The notes under the pieces: generated by a model | Seen by the model: only the letters and a program-made list of their open reading frames with translations | Told to the model about the DNA's origin: nothing | Database searches by the model: none | Origin: Isoetes taiwanensis | Taxonomy: Eukaryota; Streptophyta; Lycopodiopsida; Isoetales; Isoetaceae | Assembly: GCA_021234155.1 (NCBI GenBank) | Contig: JAJEKV010000049.1 | Coordinates: 3,191,487-3,255,486, forward strand | Direction: 5' to 3' | DNA length: 64,000 nucleotides | Shown: positions 44,957 to 56,321 of the stretch, one piece after another | Position numbering within the stretch: the stretch's first letter is position 1 | How the letters are laid out: each line of letters starts with the position of its first letter | Made by a program: the position numbers and the translations under genes

Positions 44957-47928
44957 AGGGCGAGAACTCCATTGCAATTGCTGGTTCTAAATGCAGGTAT
45001 TCCGACACTGGCCTGTGCTACGCTACGAAACAAATAAAGCAGCGTGTTGATAGGTCGGTGGATTGCATTCTCAGCTGTTTGCAACCCCTTCGTCCAGATC
45101 AAAGAGTAGTCTTTGGTGCTCGTTTAGGATGACAGGCTTTTTTCTTTTTTCAAACCTGTGATTGGAAATCCTTCTGAAGTTATTGTTATGAAATCAATGA
45201 TCAGAAACTTGAAAGATGGGCTTCAAGACGTAAAATCTGCTAATAGCAAAGACCTGTTGGCTGCAAAACATTCGCTGTTATCAATGATTATTGGAAAAAA
45301 AAGGCGATATAAACAAGACTGTTTCTTCAAAATTACTAAAGATACAACCAAGAAATTTATCCAAAGCTGCAGCAAGAAGGAAGATAATGTCATTAAGTGG
45401 AGCAAACATGTGGGCTTTGGCAGGGAGAAGGCCAAGATCGAATAGAATCGATGACTCAATCAAGCGTCAGGTTCATGAATTTCGGCTTGATAATACCAAA
45501 GTTTCACCGAAGGTTAGAGATGTCATGAAGAGAAGAACACAAGCCATACAATACCTTGACATCTCACACGTTTGTTCTTGCAATTGAATCAATTCTCAAT
45601 GGAATCTGCAATTGAATCGATTCTCATTGGAATCTTATATTTTCTTCTCAATTCTTTCATGATCTTCTTGTGTACATTGCAGTACAGTTTCCCAGTGACC
45701 TCTTAGTGAATGCACATGGTTATCATGACATGTATTGCATTACAATGTCTGTTACATTGTTTACATGGTAGCAGAAATTTTGCAGTCATGTACCATTAGC
45801 TACTTTTTAGATGTGAATCCATTTACAGTTACACGTACATGCACCTGCATTTAACATGTACCTGCCTATTAGATTTACATCCCTTTATACTTAAATGTAC
45901 TTTCAGGTAATGAAGCCAAGAAGCTATAAGATATGTACATTACATGTACATTTATGTACATTCTATGTACAGTTATGTACATGCACACTATATGGACATC
46001 TCTAAAATTCGTTAAATGTACATCAGATGTACACATGTATTACAAATGTACAAATGTACTGATTAGTACTTTGGATGCATCTGCTTGCTTATAACAAATT
46101 GCTAACATGGTCTAATACTTGTGTTGTTGCAGTCTGAGCTTTATCAGCAGTTTGTCTAACAGAATCCTGATACCAAGATTCGCCTTCGACATTTTGAGTA
46201 TCTGAAACCTGAGTGTATAAGGAAATTGAAAGAGAGGAACACATGTTGTTGTGTCAAACATGAACAGGCATATCTGTACAGAAAGGCCTTCAATGATATG
46301 AGAAGGGCTCTACATGTTAATTGCACTTGCTGCTGCAGTGTTTGTGCATCCCAGGAAAACAATGGAGTGTGTCAAGCAAATAAGAAGACTTGATAATGTC
46401 AGCATCTTGTGGAGGTCAAGAGTTTGTGAGAAATATGTGACAGATGAATGGCATAAATTAAAATGTATCAAGGGTGAATGTGAGGAATGTGGAGACATTT
46501 GTCCAAAAGAGGAAGATGGAACATGCATGCAGGATGTCGATTGGCAAGTATATGCTTATGTCAATGAGCCTTCCAAGAAAGGTACATCCAGAAGGCTTAG
46601 ATTAGTTGCACAGCATGACAAGGTATCTGTCATGTTAAAGAACATGAAAAATCAGCTTGCTAAGTTTACAGATCATAACTTTACTGCACACTGGCAGAGG
46701 AAACAGTTCAAAAGATGTATTGAGAAACTCCCTAATAAGAGTGTGTTGTCTGTTGTTGACTTTGCAGAGAACTACACATTGAAGCCAGGGACAGAAGTGC
46801 AATCAGAGCACTGGAATCCTGATCAGATTACGATTTTGGTCCATATTTCAATGATGAAAAACGAAGGCAAGCTTACAAAAACAGTGCATTTCTTTGTTTC
46901 AGATGACAGGAAACATGACACTCATTTTGTACAACATGCTTTTAAATTACATTTGGCGTGGCTTAAGAATAATGGAGGCAGTGACATAAACCTTCATTAT
47001 GTGTGGTCGGATGGTTGTGCATCTCAATTCAAGTCTTCAAGGGTATGGTATGGAATCTGCAGATACCATGTTGAAAACAAAATTCGAGTGATATGGAATT
47101 TCTTTGGATCTGGCCATGGGAAAGGCACACATGATGGAGAGGCTGGTATAGCCAAGTTATGGCTTGAGAGCGAGCAAAGAAAACAAAATGGCATGCCAGT
47201 GACAGGTGCAGCAATAGCTTGTGCAGTTTTAAGGACCAAGGAATCGGAGCGTGAAAGGATATTTTGGGAGGTTGGAAAAACTGATGTGGACAGGCAGCAA
47301 GCATTTAATTGCAAGACTTTACATAATATTCAGCAAATACATTCCGTCTCAACCATAAACCCAAATGACCCAACGAAGTTGCTTTGCAGACCACTCTCGT
47401 GTTTCTGTGATGCTTTCATTATCTTCGATTGGCTGAATTGTGAGAACATACAACATTGTGGCGAATGGTCCCTGAAAAGTTTGGAGCCCACAGATCATGT
47501 TGCCTCTCGTGGAGAAGCTAAAAATGATGTGGATGTGTTGTATGCAGAAGACGAGCCTGGTTTAGATGACACCGTAGGAGTTTCTGATGTTTTTGTATCA
47601 TTTGCAGCACCAGACAATGTAGAAGGTGTTCCATACTATGTTCTAGTATGTACAAGGGAAAAACATGCATTGGAAGAAGATTCGGTTGATGACTATGGAA
47701 ATGAGTACGCTACTGGTACTAGAACTAATTCCAGGCTGCCACAACAAGTATAAACTACTTCCTAGTAAGAATCTTTTGGTACCCGCTGAATCCGTCATTG
47801 GGTTTAGAATTCCATTCAACAAAGTAACTCACAGGCTGAAGGGGGCGACCACAGCATTTCATTTGCCCGATGAAGTTCATGAGTCATTGCTATCACAACT
47901 TCCAACAATTGTAGATGTCATGGACTAA
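44957..47928 (+). pseudogene. Transposase-like gene (RNase H-like, D/D/D), lightly broken
   Basis: Exon 1 covers about 44957-45569 (frames 44957-45132, 45158-45445, 45291-45569) with NRIDDSIKRQVHEF, NTKVSPKVRDVMKRR and a GT donor at 45570. Exon 2 starts at 46133 after TTGTTGCAG; phases agree (0/0). It continues ELYQQF, IRLRHFEYLKPECIRKLKER, a Cys-rich region, then the 479-codon frame 46314-47753. Candidate catalytic residues in that frame: Asp149 in SVVDFAENY, Asp233 in VWSDGCASQFK, Asp274 (or Glu276) in GSGHGKGTHDGEAGIAK. Cys51/56/59/63 may bind zinc. Lesions: TAA at 46157, a frame change near 46330, frame changes in exon 1 and at the 3' end. I recall similar uncharacterised proteins from repeats in animals and algae, but cannot name a superfamily. 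Confidence 0.6.
45570..46132 (+). other. Probable intron of the transposase-like gene, rich in TGTACA
   Basis: Donor CAC|GTTTGT and acceptor TTGCAG|T keep the frame. Between about 45785 and 46070 I count roughly 14 GTAC cores, most within ATGTACAT-like palindromes. Confidence 0.6.
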
Positions 47929-47934
47929 CTCAGA

Positions 47935-48166
47935 TCTGGAGATGTGAACATACATTTACATACATCAATGTACATCTGTTGTACATCAGCGTACATTTTT
48001 GAAATAACTTGTATATCCCAATTTGAACAGAATTGAATAAAGTTTATTGCATAAGCATTTAATATCATTTTATCAATCTGAAGATAAGACATGAACAGAT
48101 TTTCATGGAAAAATGGTCTATATATTCATATTGTACAAATAAATACAACATATTTATACCACGGGT
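47935..48166. other. Spacer between convergent genes
   Basis: Shared 3' region of the plus transposase-like gene and the minus Ulp1/HAD gene, with three more GTACAT motifs at 47968-47995. No gene. Confidence 0.5.
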
Positions 48167-48762
48167 TCATGGTTCATGGTGTACTTTCAAAATGTCCTCA
48201 GGGGGCTTATATCTAATGACTTCTGCATTATGCCTTCCTTTCTTCCAGTTGGCTGTAGAAATGCTCTCCAAAGCAGTAGTCCATGCTGTTTCAATTGCAC
48301 GTGCCATTGGGAACCTACCCCATCTTATTCGTTCCTCATCCACTACAATTGGTTGCCCCCAAGGGTTATGCACCAAATGATTTGCTGCCAACCGAATTTT
48401 CATTTGATCTCGTTCTCCCTTATCTTCTACATTGTCAACTTTTTCCCAAATTCCAGGAAGAGCGGTATGGCAGCGAGGACTAGTGCCCAACCCAATGTAC
48501 TTGCAGCTTTTCGTGGTGGTTTGAGCATCCGGGCGCAACAGAATTCTTTCCCTTAACAATTTAATAGTCTTTTGCACATTAGTCCCTTCATCTACAAAGC
48601 AAATTAAGATCACTTAAATATATGTAGACACTGAAACTTAAACCAAATATGAAAGGAGAGAAAAACTTGTACCAAAACAGAATACTCATGTGCACTTTGA
48701 ATAACAAAAAAACTGTCATATATTTACATCTGGAAAATGTGTACATCAGTTAAAGTCTGTAC

Positions 48763-49515
48763 CAACAATAGGCCATTCGAGAGGCCAATAACAGTTTGGC
48801 AATTTCTCCATTCCCTGCTCCACGTATTAACTGAACTTAGAAAGTAGAGCAGCCAAGTTATTGCCATAGTTACCCAGCAAAATGCCTTCAACCTGCTCAG
48901 ATATTCCATCTGCTGCATTACTCATTGGGCGCTCCTTCACGTAGCTTGTAGCATCTGCAACAACTTTTAAACCACTAAGCCAGGGAATGAGTTCCATGAC
49001 AAACAACATGTCGCCCTGTAGAACTGGTGTCCAAGAGAAAGGACATATGAAGCTTCCTGCAGGATTCAGCGTTGCTTTGTATCTTTCGTCATTGATTAAA
49101 ACTGTATTGGCATAGTATTCAGGATACTCTTTCCATACTACAGCTAATGGTTTCACAAACAATCCTTTGTCTGGTTCAGTGGGATGTTTGTGTGGAAGAG
49201 ACCAACAATGCTTCTGACTGTAAATAAACTTCAGTTTTATGCCAAAGACATTGCAGATATGGTCCACAACTGGCTGCAGATTCTTTGATGTGAGTGATGA
49301 CCAAATGGCAACATCAAAATGCTCTCTAACAAATGCTAACAGTGATGCTAGCCCTGGCCTACAATAAAATATCCTGTTTCCTAAATCAAATTTCAGCTCA
49401 TCTTTTTGAATCTTCTGGTATCTTGAGTTCGCAGCATCACTCTTGTGGACGCTTTTGCCCAACACAGAATTTAAGTCAAATACAATGAGCTTCATGATTG
49501 ACTCAGATGATTCAC
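48763..49515 (-). CDS. Exon encoding FCP1/HAD-like phosphatase domain
   Basis: MKLIVFDLNSVLG opens the domain; numbering from that Met, Asp7 is the HAD nucleophile and the normally acidic +2 residue is Asn9. WSSLTSKN (~65-72) fits motif II, Lys115 in LFVKPLAVVW motif III, and NDERYKATLNP (135-145) motif IV. FCP1/SCP relatives dephosphorylate Ser/Thr, classically on the RNA polymerase II tail, using DxDx(T/V). The Asn may lower or abolish activity. The frame enters in phase 1 from the upstream exon (G|GT), so this is an internal domain, not a separate gene. After the TAA at 48829-48827 coding continues for 21 codons to a GTACAG donor. Confidence 0.65.
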
Positions 49516-49904
49516 CTGTGTCAGCAACAAAACACTTGAGAGTAGAGTGAAAGAAATATAATTACAGTAAATATATTACAGTGAAATACATGTTATTACA
49601 CAGTTAATGTTTGCACAGGTACAAGTGACATAAGAAAGTCATATTTCCATTAATTGTTGAATACAAAGAAAAATGAGCATGACTCATGATAAACTGTAAT
49701 TCATATGGCCAAACTATTTACCCATGGTAAGAACAACACTTTGTATGTCCATCTCGCCTTCGACAATTAGAACCTCTATTAGATGATTTCTCCATGACTT
49801 GGCATAGGCATCAGTGAACCAGTTGGATGTCATCTGCATGGTTCACAAGTATTAAAAAACTGTATCAGCAAAGAATGCACAAGAAAATACTTTGTTCTAC
49901 TTAC

Positions 49905-50741
49905 AAAAATGGAACTTGGTTGTGCAACAACCACGGCATCGATGAATGCGTGCATGTAAGCCACAATGTATGTGCAAGGAGTGCTGTTACTGGTTTCAGG
50001 CACTTTGGGATGGTGGACAGGGGCATCAAAATTCTTCCTGCCATGGCTTAGACTGTTGGATCGCAACATCATGTTATTAATCACAAGCTTATGAAACCTG
50101 CAAGATCGCAATGTGAGAATAAGGAAAGCATAAGAAGTTGCAATATGTGCATAATCAAATGATTCAAAAGAATTCGAAACTGATACTACTTTTGAAGTAG
50201 TTTAGCGTCCACTGCGTAGCCTTTGACAGGAGATAATATCTGTATGCTTGGACTCACTAAATATGGGAGAGCGTTTTTGAGTGGACCAGCAAGCACAAAT
50301 ATTGCCAAACCAAAATTTGGCCCTTGCAGAACCGGGACAAAAATATATTGACATCGTGCAAGCACAATACCATCCATCCCTTCCTTTATGTGGGTGTTCT
50401 GGACATTTGCAGAACTCCTGTTCTTAAGGGCACTCACAAAATTGAGGAAGCTCTCTGGTTTGAACATAAAGAACTTATTTTTAAGCTCAGATGAAAGAGA
50501 GCTGCAAAGGTACATGCACACGAATCCAAAAGATATATTAATACTCTGAATGAGTGTAAGAATGAAATAATAGAAAAAATATTTAAAAGCCTACCTCCCA
50601 TACACTTCTACCATCTTTGATGTCAAGTCAAGCTTCCAGCAAAACTCGTCAACATCGGTTTGGAACACAACAGGTGCAGGCTTAGGTGGACAGTCCCTGT
50701 GAGGAGTGAATGGGACCAACCTTCTCAGTCGGTCCATTAAA
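49905..50741 (-). CDS. Exons encoding degenerate Ulp1-like (C48) protease domain
   Basis: Three exons (50741-50595, 50501-50190, 50097-49905) join in frame. Ulp1-like order is visible: LTSKMVEVYG and MFKPESFLNFVS before CQYIFVPVLQGPNFGLAIFVL, where peptidases of this family have an F-PV block followed by HW; then VPETSNSTPCTYIVAYMHAF, matching the (P-Q-x-x-N-x-x)DCG(V)(F) Cys block. The His is replaced by Asn, the DCG Asp by Pro, but the Cys is kept. Ulp1 enzymes cleave SUMO. Plant Mutator-like elements are known to carry Ulp1-like genes, but the accompanying transposase here is of another type. Confidence 0.5.
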
Positions 50742-51769
50742 CTGTACAAGGCAACGAGAGTATTAGCATCACAAAAATTATATAAGTCATGAATAAACAA
50801 GATACTCACTTTGCTCTGTCATCACCATCCTTTGTGCCAGAGTCAGAGGCTGCTCCTTCTGCATCTTTTGTGGACTCTTGCATCTTGTTTGCTATGTCAT
50901 CAAGCGCGCGATCAATGTCCTCTTGTTCTGGTTCTGACTCAGAAGCAGGTTTATCCTTAATTTCAACTTGTGATATTGTCCTATGTATTGAAAAACTATG
51001 GTTAATTATCATAAAGCTGAGATGATTAAACAAATTAGCTAACTAATCCTGCACATACCTCTTTCTTGGTGGTGGTAGTGCCTTGCCTGGGGATTTCCTT
51101 TTTGGAGGGTTCTTTTTTGCTGTAGCCTATTTTTTTCCTCGTGGAGTTACAGCAACAACCTTCTTTTGTTTCCTCCTAGGAGTAGACTCAACATCCACCT
51201 CTTCCTCTTGGGGCTCCTCTTCCCTGCACTTGCCTAGGTTAAAATCAGGATCTGTATCCACTGTAGCATCTGTAATAGGTACAGAACTAGCTTCTGCAGA
51301 TGATGCTGATGTTGATGATGGAGCAGACCCTGATTTTGCAGCATCTGAAGCTTTCTCTGGAGATTTTCCAATTACTAATATTTCAGTTTTTTCAGTTAAT
51401 GATTTTGCAGCTTCTGATGGACCTAAGGATACAGTTTGATCAATTGGTAACGTATTTGCAATTCCTGCTGCTCTAGCTCTCAAAACTGCCATCTTCTCAA
51501 TTTGTTCAATTTCAGACTGCCATGTTCGAGCTGGGACTATTGTGACAGGTTCTGTTACTGGCAGAGACATCCTGGTTGGTGTTTTGGAAGTGGAATCTGG
51601 CATCTGTTCATATTGAAGGTTTTCACGGTCATCACCATCTGTACACAAAGTCGATGCAGATGGTTCAGCAATGTCAGCGACGGTAGGTTGCATGGAAGTG
51701 GCCTTTTGGATATAAACATCCTCATCTAGAAACAAACAAATGGTGTAAATGTTAATACACATAAAAGCA

Positions 51770-52270
51770 AAACTCAATGTTAATAAACATGAAAATAGAA
51801 CTTAAGTATGAGAAATATCAGGTACATTCTGGTACATCCACCTGTGACATGTACATTTCATGTACATCGAATGTATCAAATGTACGTAACTTTAAAAGCA
51901 GCCATTCAACCTACGTCTATTGTACATTTAATGTACATATAATGTACATAATGTATATAGGTGGACCCAAGCATGCAGATTGCAGAGAGAGAGAATATAG
52001 ACCTATGCCCAAAAAATGCACATATATGTAACAAAGGTACATTAAATATGAATCATCTACCGATGCACTCCAACCACAGGAACATATGCATCCAAAAAAG
52101 GAACATGTACATCTACTTGCAGATGTAGACTCAATTAAATCCATGTATAACTAATACATAAAACAAATCATACATATGCAGCCCAAGCTAAAAAATAGAA
52201 GCATCAATAAACAAGCAAGTATATGCCTATGTACCCCTGCAAACAGATGTACAATAAAAAAAAACACATA
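51770..52270. repeat. TGTACA-type motif cluster
   Basis: About a dozen GTAC cores, mostly as ATGTACAT, in AT-rich sequence that is probably intronic for the minus gene. Confidence 0.6.
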
Positions 52271-52377
52271 CAAGGAACAACAATGCACTATAAGACATAC
52301 ATGTAGAACTATGTAGATTACAGTAACAAATATGAATCAAGAGCAATCTAAGATTAATCATTTAGAGTAATGCATAC

Positions 52378-52627
52378 CTTGTCCAGCAGGGAAACCAAGC
52401 TGATTTTGAATCCCTCATCCCAAATGCAGCCTTTTATGCAATTCTGTTTTTCATATACGAGATAAGACAAGCAAAAGAGGCAATAAGGATCTCTGCAAGG
52501 AGCCAGCAGCACCAAACCAGATTTGCCAAAGCCTTGGCCACAACAGGTACACGAATTGAATGAGATGAACTCTTGTACAGAAGTAGCTCCTACAGGATTT
52601 GGCCTAAGAAGCAAAGTTTCATTAAAT
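52378..52627 (-). CDS. Candidate RING-like zinc-finger exon
   Basis: After acceptor TTTCCAG the frame reads NETLLLRPNPVGATSVQEF, then FNSCTCCGQGF, LLAPCRDPYCLFCLSYL and QNCIKGC, and reaches an AAG|GTATGC donor at 52378. The Cys spacing (C-x2-C, C-x4-C-x2-C, C-x3-C) resembles a short RING or related cross-brace finger. It lies 650 bases upstream of the Ulp1/HAD gene on the same strand, but its exit phase (0) does not match the next exon (needs 1), so a further exon or lesion is required if they are joined. Confidence 0.45.
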
Positions 52628-52639
52628 CTGGAAAAATAT

Positions 52640-55600
52640 GAATGCAATGGAATTTTTTTATGGTAGGGTTGTTGGAGGGTTATATATACCTGTTGTAGGG
52701 TTATGCACGTTGTAGGGTTATGTATACTTGTTGCAGGGTTATGTATACCTTAGATTAAACACACATATCTATATATACACGAATACATTGACATGTGTCA
52801 TACCTACCTCAACATGATATGTAATGCATTTTAGCATACACAACTAGAATAAGGATACATCTGATACATACAACTAATTCAAGATAAGAAACATACGATA
52901 TATAAATATGATGTTATAATCTAAGAGAACCTTTGATTGATGTTATGTCCTTCCACACGTCTACTTGGAACCTTCATTCGTCAAATATAGAACCACAGAT
53001 CCTGCATTGCATGTCCATAGACCCAATTAGCTCATTAAGGTTGAAGATTTCCATGCATCAACATCATTATACGTACTATCATGAAGCCAACTTGGATTTC
53101 ATCAATACGTCATCTATGCCAAGACAGATAGTAAAACACATACTTGTTTTTGGAGTATTGTTAATGCTTCTTGCAAGGATATGATATGGTATCATTGACT
53201 GCTTGCATACATCACCTACCTACATTTAGCAACAAAGTAGGTGATGGTGGGACATCCTGCACGATTAAAAAGAGAGAGGAAAGTCAATCTACATGCCAAA
53301 TATAAGTCATTAGTGAAATAGTCTCCACTTATGGAGTCATATGCTCCACTTGAGTAAAATGGGGCCACTGCGCCATTTAAATGGTGTGATGCCTCATTTG
53401 AGTCAAACTAAAGTAAATGGAATGTCGACATGCAGAAAATGGTGCCATATAATGGTAGCTCCATTTACTACTAATGTCACCATTTAAATAGCTTCATGGC
53501 TCTATATTAGATTAAATGGAGCCTGACAGAACCAAATGTCATCTCCATTTTAGGTTTTACATTTTGACTCAAATGGGGTAGGCTTTTTATCTATTCATTA
53601 CATTCAATCTGACATCAACTCATTGTACACTATAAATTTCTGCTAAAATTCCTGGCATTCTATTACTCTTTTATATGCATCTATCCACTTAAAACTTACA
53701 CATCAATACCTATCAAAATTTAAAGCACCAACCTCGGAAAGAATAGTGTAGAGAAGAGGTTTGGAGTTGATTACAGCAGTAACATTGGAATGTAGAGAAG
53801 ATGCAAAGCCAATTTGTCCATGCCACGAGCTAATACCTTGATGATCAACAAAGAAAAAAAGAACTTTGCAAGATCAAGCATCTAAGATTAGCTCCATATA
53901 GAATGCGTAAACTAAAGCAAGAATAGTACCCATGTAGGCGCTTAGCATATGACGTGCATCCGCGTTAAACAAATTGCATTCGCATGGTGTGTCGCAGAGG
54001 AAGCGCTAAGATGGAAATAAAATAACCTCCTTTCTAAATGGCATTAACATGGAAGGCTTTTTTAATTTCGAAATAGGGATATTAGAGGTAATTCAAAATT
54101 TGAATTCAAATTTTAGATTGACGGGCGGGATTGGGGGGAATTTCAAAATTTGAATTCAAATTTTAAAATGAGGGGCGGGACTTGGGGGGAACTGAAAAGT
54201 TTGAATAACATATTCCCTCCAACCCCTACTTTCAAAATATTTTACCATTTCCATTCCACCATATTGCTCTCCTTCTCGACCACCGTATCATTTGTCGCCA
54301 TGAATATTGTCCTCCACCGCCTCCTCGTCCAATGCCCCTACACACCTCCATAAACCTTCACAACGTGCGTTATGCAGCAGCACCACAAGCGCTTCATCCT
54401 GGAACACTGTATAGCCTCCTACCACCAACCTAGTGCTCTTCTCCTCCTCCATTGCCATATCCTTTGTTGTCATACCATCGTCATCTATTGCCTCCTGCAC
54501 CAGCACCCTCTAGCTCCAGCATCTTCTCTTCTCATTATCTCCTTCTCATGTGCTCCTCTAGCATCTCGTCTTCTCATGTTCTCCCCTAGGTTTACCTCCC
54601 TCTCTCTCCCTCTCCCTCTTCCTCTCCCTCCCTCCCTCCCTTTCTTTGTTAGTACAGTTGGATTATGTTGTACCAAGTGCCATTTGATGATGAAGTAGCA
54701 ACTTATACAATTGGAGTAGCATTCTACATGTTTAGCCTTTACGAGTTACCAGTTGAATATCAGTTGGCATGCACATTCACCTATAACTCTATAATTCTTA
54801 CCCGAATATGGGCTCTACTAGGACCCATTGCTCTTTGACCAGCTCCAGCACCATCATCAAGGATCTACAAGCAAGCAAATATTTTAGAAGAAAAAATAAG
54901 AATTCTTGGTTGAAAAGTGTTTACAGTGCAGAGGAGAGACCATTGATTATATTCACATGCTGCAACTCTTGAATTACATGCTGCAAACACATCAACATAT
55001 CTCTTGATTTCAGTTTGGATTTACTGCAAGATGATTTTAGTAGCTTTCAGAAGCCTTTCGTATGCTTTGATGCATCAAGACACAGCTGGTAGCAGTTATT
55101 TAATGCCTCAGCCAATGGATCTCCATAGTTACTGCAAGAACAAAAACGCCAAGACTAAAATACGTTAACTTGTTTACCATAGCCTAACAGAATGCATGTG
55201 CAAAACCCCAACATTATACTTACCAAGTCCAAGCCATAGAGCTGTGGCGGTTGGATCTTTTGACTTATTCCGTGTTTCTGTGCTTCCGATGAAGATCATC
55301 GAGAACGGCTTAATCTGTACCTGACTTTAAGTTGAATCTTGAATGGGACGCAGTGCCGAAAATATATCACCTGCATTTGTGCGATTAGAGAGTTAGGAAA
55401 GCCTGCAAGCGTGGCCCATCCTTGCCATGGAATCATGATTTCGTAGCACTTTCCAGAAAGAAAATAAATAGTTTAGACCGATCCATAGTTTCATAGAGTT
55501 TTAAGAAGTCTCAGGTATTACCTGAATACCATGGCTCTTGCAGACTTGGAGCAGTGTAGAGGTTGCAAAGCTCGGATCATTCACCCTCCGAAGGCAGCGG

Positions 55601-56300
55601 TCACCTTGGATTTTTTGGCGGACCTCCAGGTTTACCAAGCTCCATTCCGGCGCCAGAGAGCTGCTGTGAGATCTTGGATTTCCGTCATCTTGGAGCTTGG
55701 ATTTCTTAGGGATGAGCTGCAGCGCCGCCAGAGGGCCGCTGAAGAGATTTTAGGTTAGAAAGCCGCTGGAGATATTTTAGGGTTAGGAACAGAGAATTCT
55801 TAAGTCTTCGTTATGTACAAGGTCTAGTTTTCTAGAACGTATTTTTTGGCAACACTAGCCACTAGGTCTTGCACCATACTGTAAAAATAAAATGATCGAC
55901 GTAAGATAGCTAGATAGATAACTATTTGACCATTTTAGCCCTAAATCTTGTGACTAATATTTATAAAATCTTACGATTCTTTGTATAATTGGTTCTTGAT
56001 AATAATCAAATGGCACTATTTTGTTTGATTTACTTCCACAGTTAACTTAAATAGAGCGAGTTTTCACTTCTAAACTTAATAAGGTTGGGGTATTGAAATG
56101 CTATTTATCATTATTTTGTTTGTTTTGCATCCAATGGTACCACGTTCTTGGTAAAATAATTGGTTGGTGGCGCCATTTGCATTCTTTTTTAGGTTGTTTT
56201 CCGCTGTTTTTTCCCCAAATGGCGCAATTTTAGGCACGAAATATAACAGAAATTAAAAAAAAAAAAATATTTTCGAGCAAAATTGGAATCACCAAATTTC
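52640..56300. other. Non-coding interior of the large element
   Basis: No convincing gene. It contains a possible MITE (53395-53575, 13-bp inverted ends CATTTGAGTCAAA), a 50-bp tandem duplication (54091-54190), a CT-rich tract (54595-54645) and a short open frame at 55531-55758 (Arg/Ala-rich, no known domain). It may include the 5' exons and promoter of the Ulp1/HAD gene. Confidence 0.5.
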
Positions 56301-56321
56301 CAGATTTAATGAAACTGTGCT

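Larger units (their letters stand above)
48167..51725 (-). pseudogene. Spliced Ulp1-like plus FCP1/HAD-like fusion gene with two nonsense codons
   Basis: Eight exons on the minus strand, all GT-AG with matching phases: 51725-51059, 50980-50810, 50741-50595, 50501-50190, 50097-49905, 49833-49722, 49515-48763 and 48591-48167. Product of about 900 codons: a Ser/Glu/Lys-rich disordered N-terminus, an Ulp1-like protease region (exons 3-5), a linker (NWFTDAYAKSWRNHLIE), an FCP1/HAD-like domain and a basic C-terminal region. In-frame stops TAG (51129-51127) and TAA (48829-48827) each sit in otherwise coding sequence and are one C-to-T change from Gln codons. The 5' end is unresolved: exon 51725 begins in phase 1, which does not fit the next upstream candidate exon. 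Confidence 0.65.

Noticed and set aside
46310-46528. Minus-strand frames opposite the transposase-like gene
   Set aside because: Shadows of the plus-strand coding sequence; no splice or domain support.
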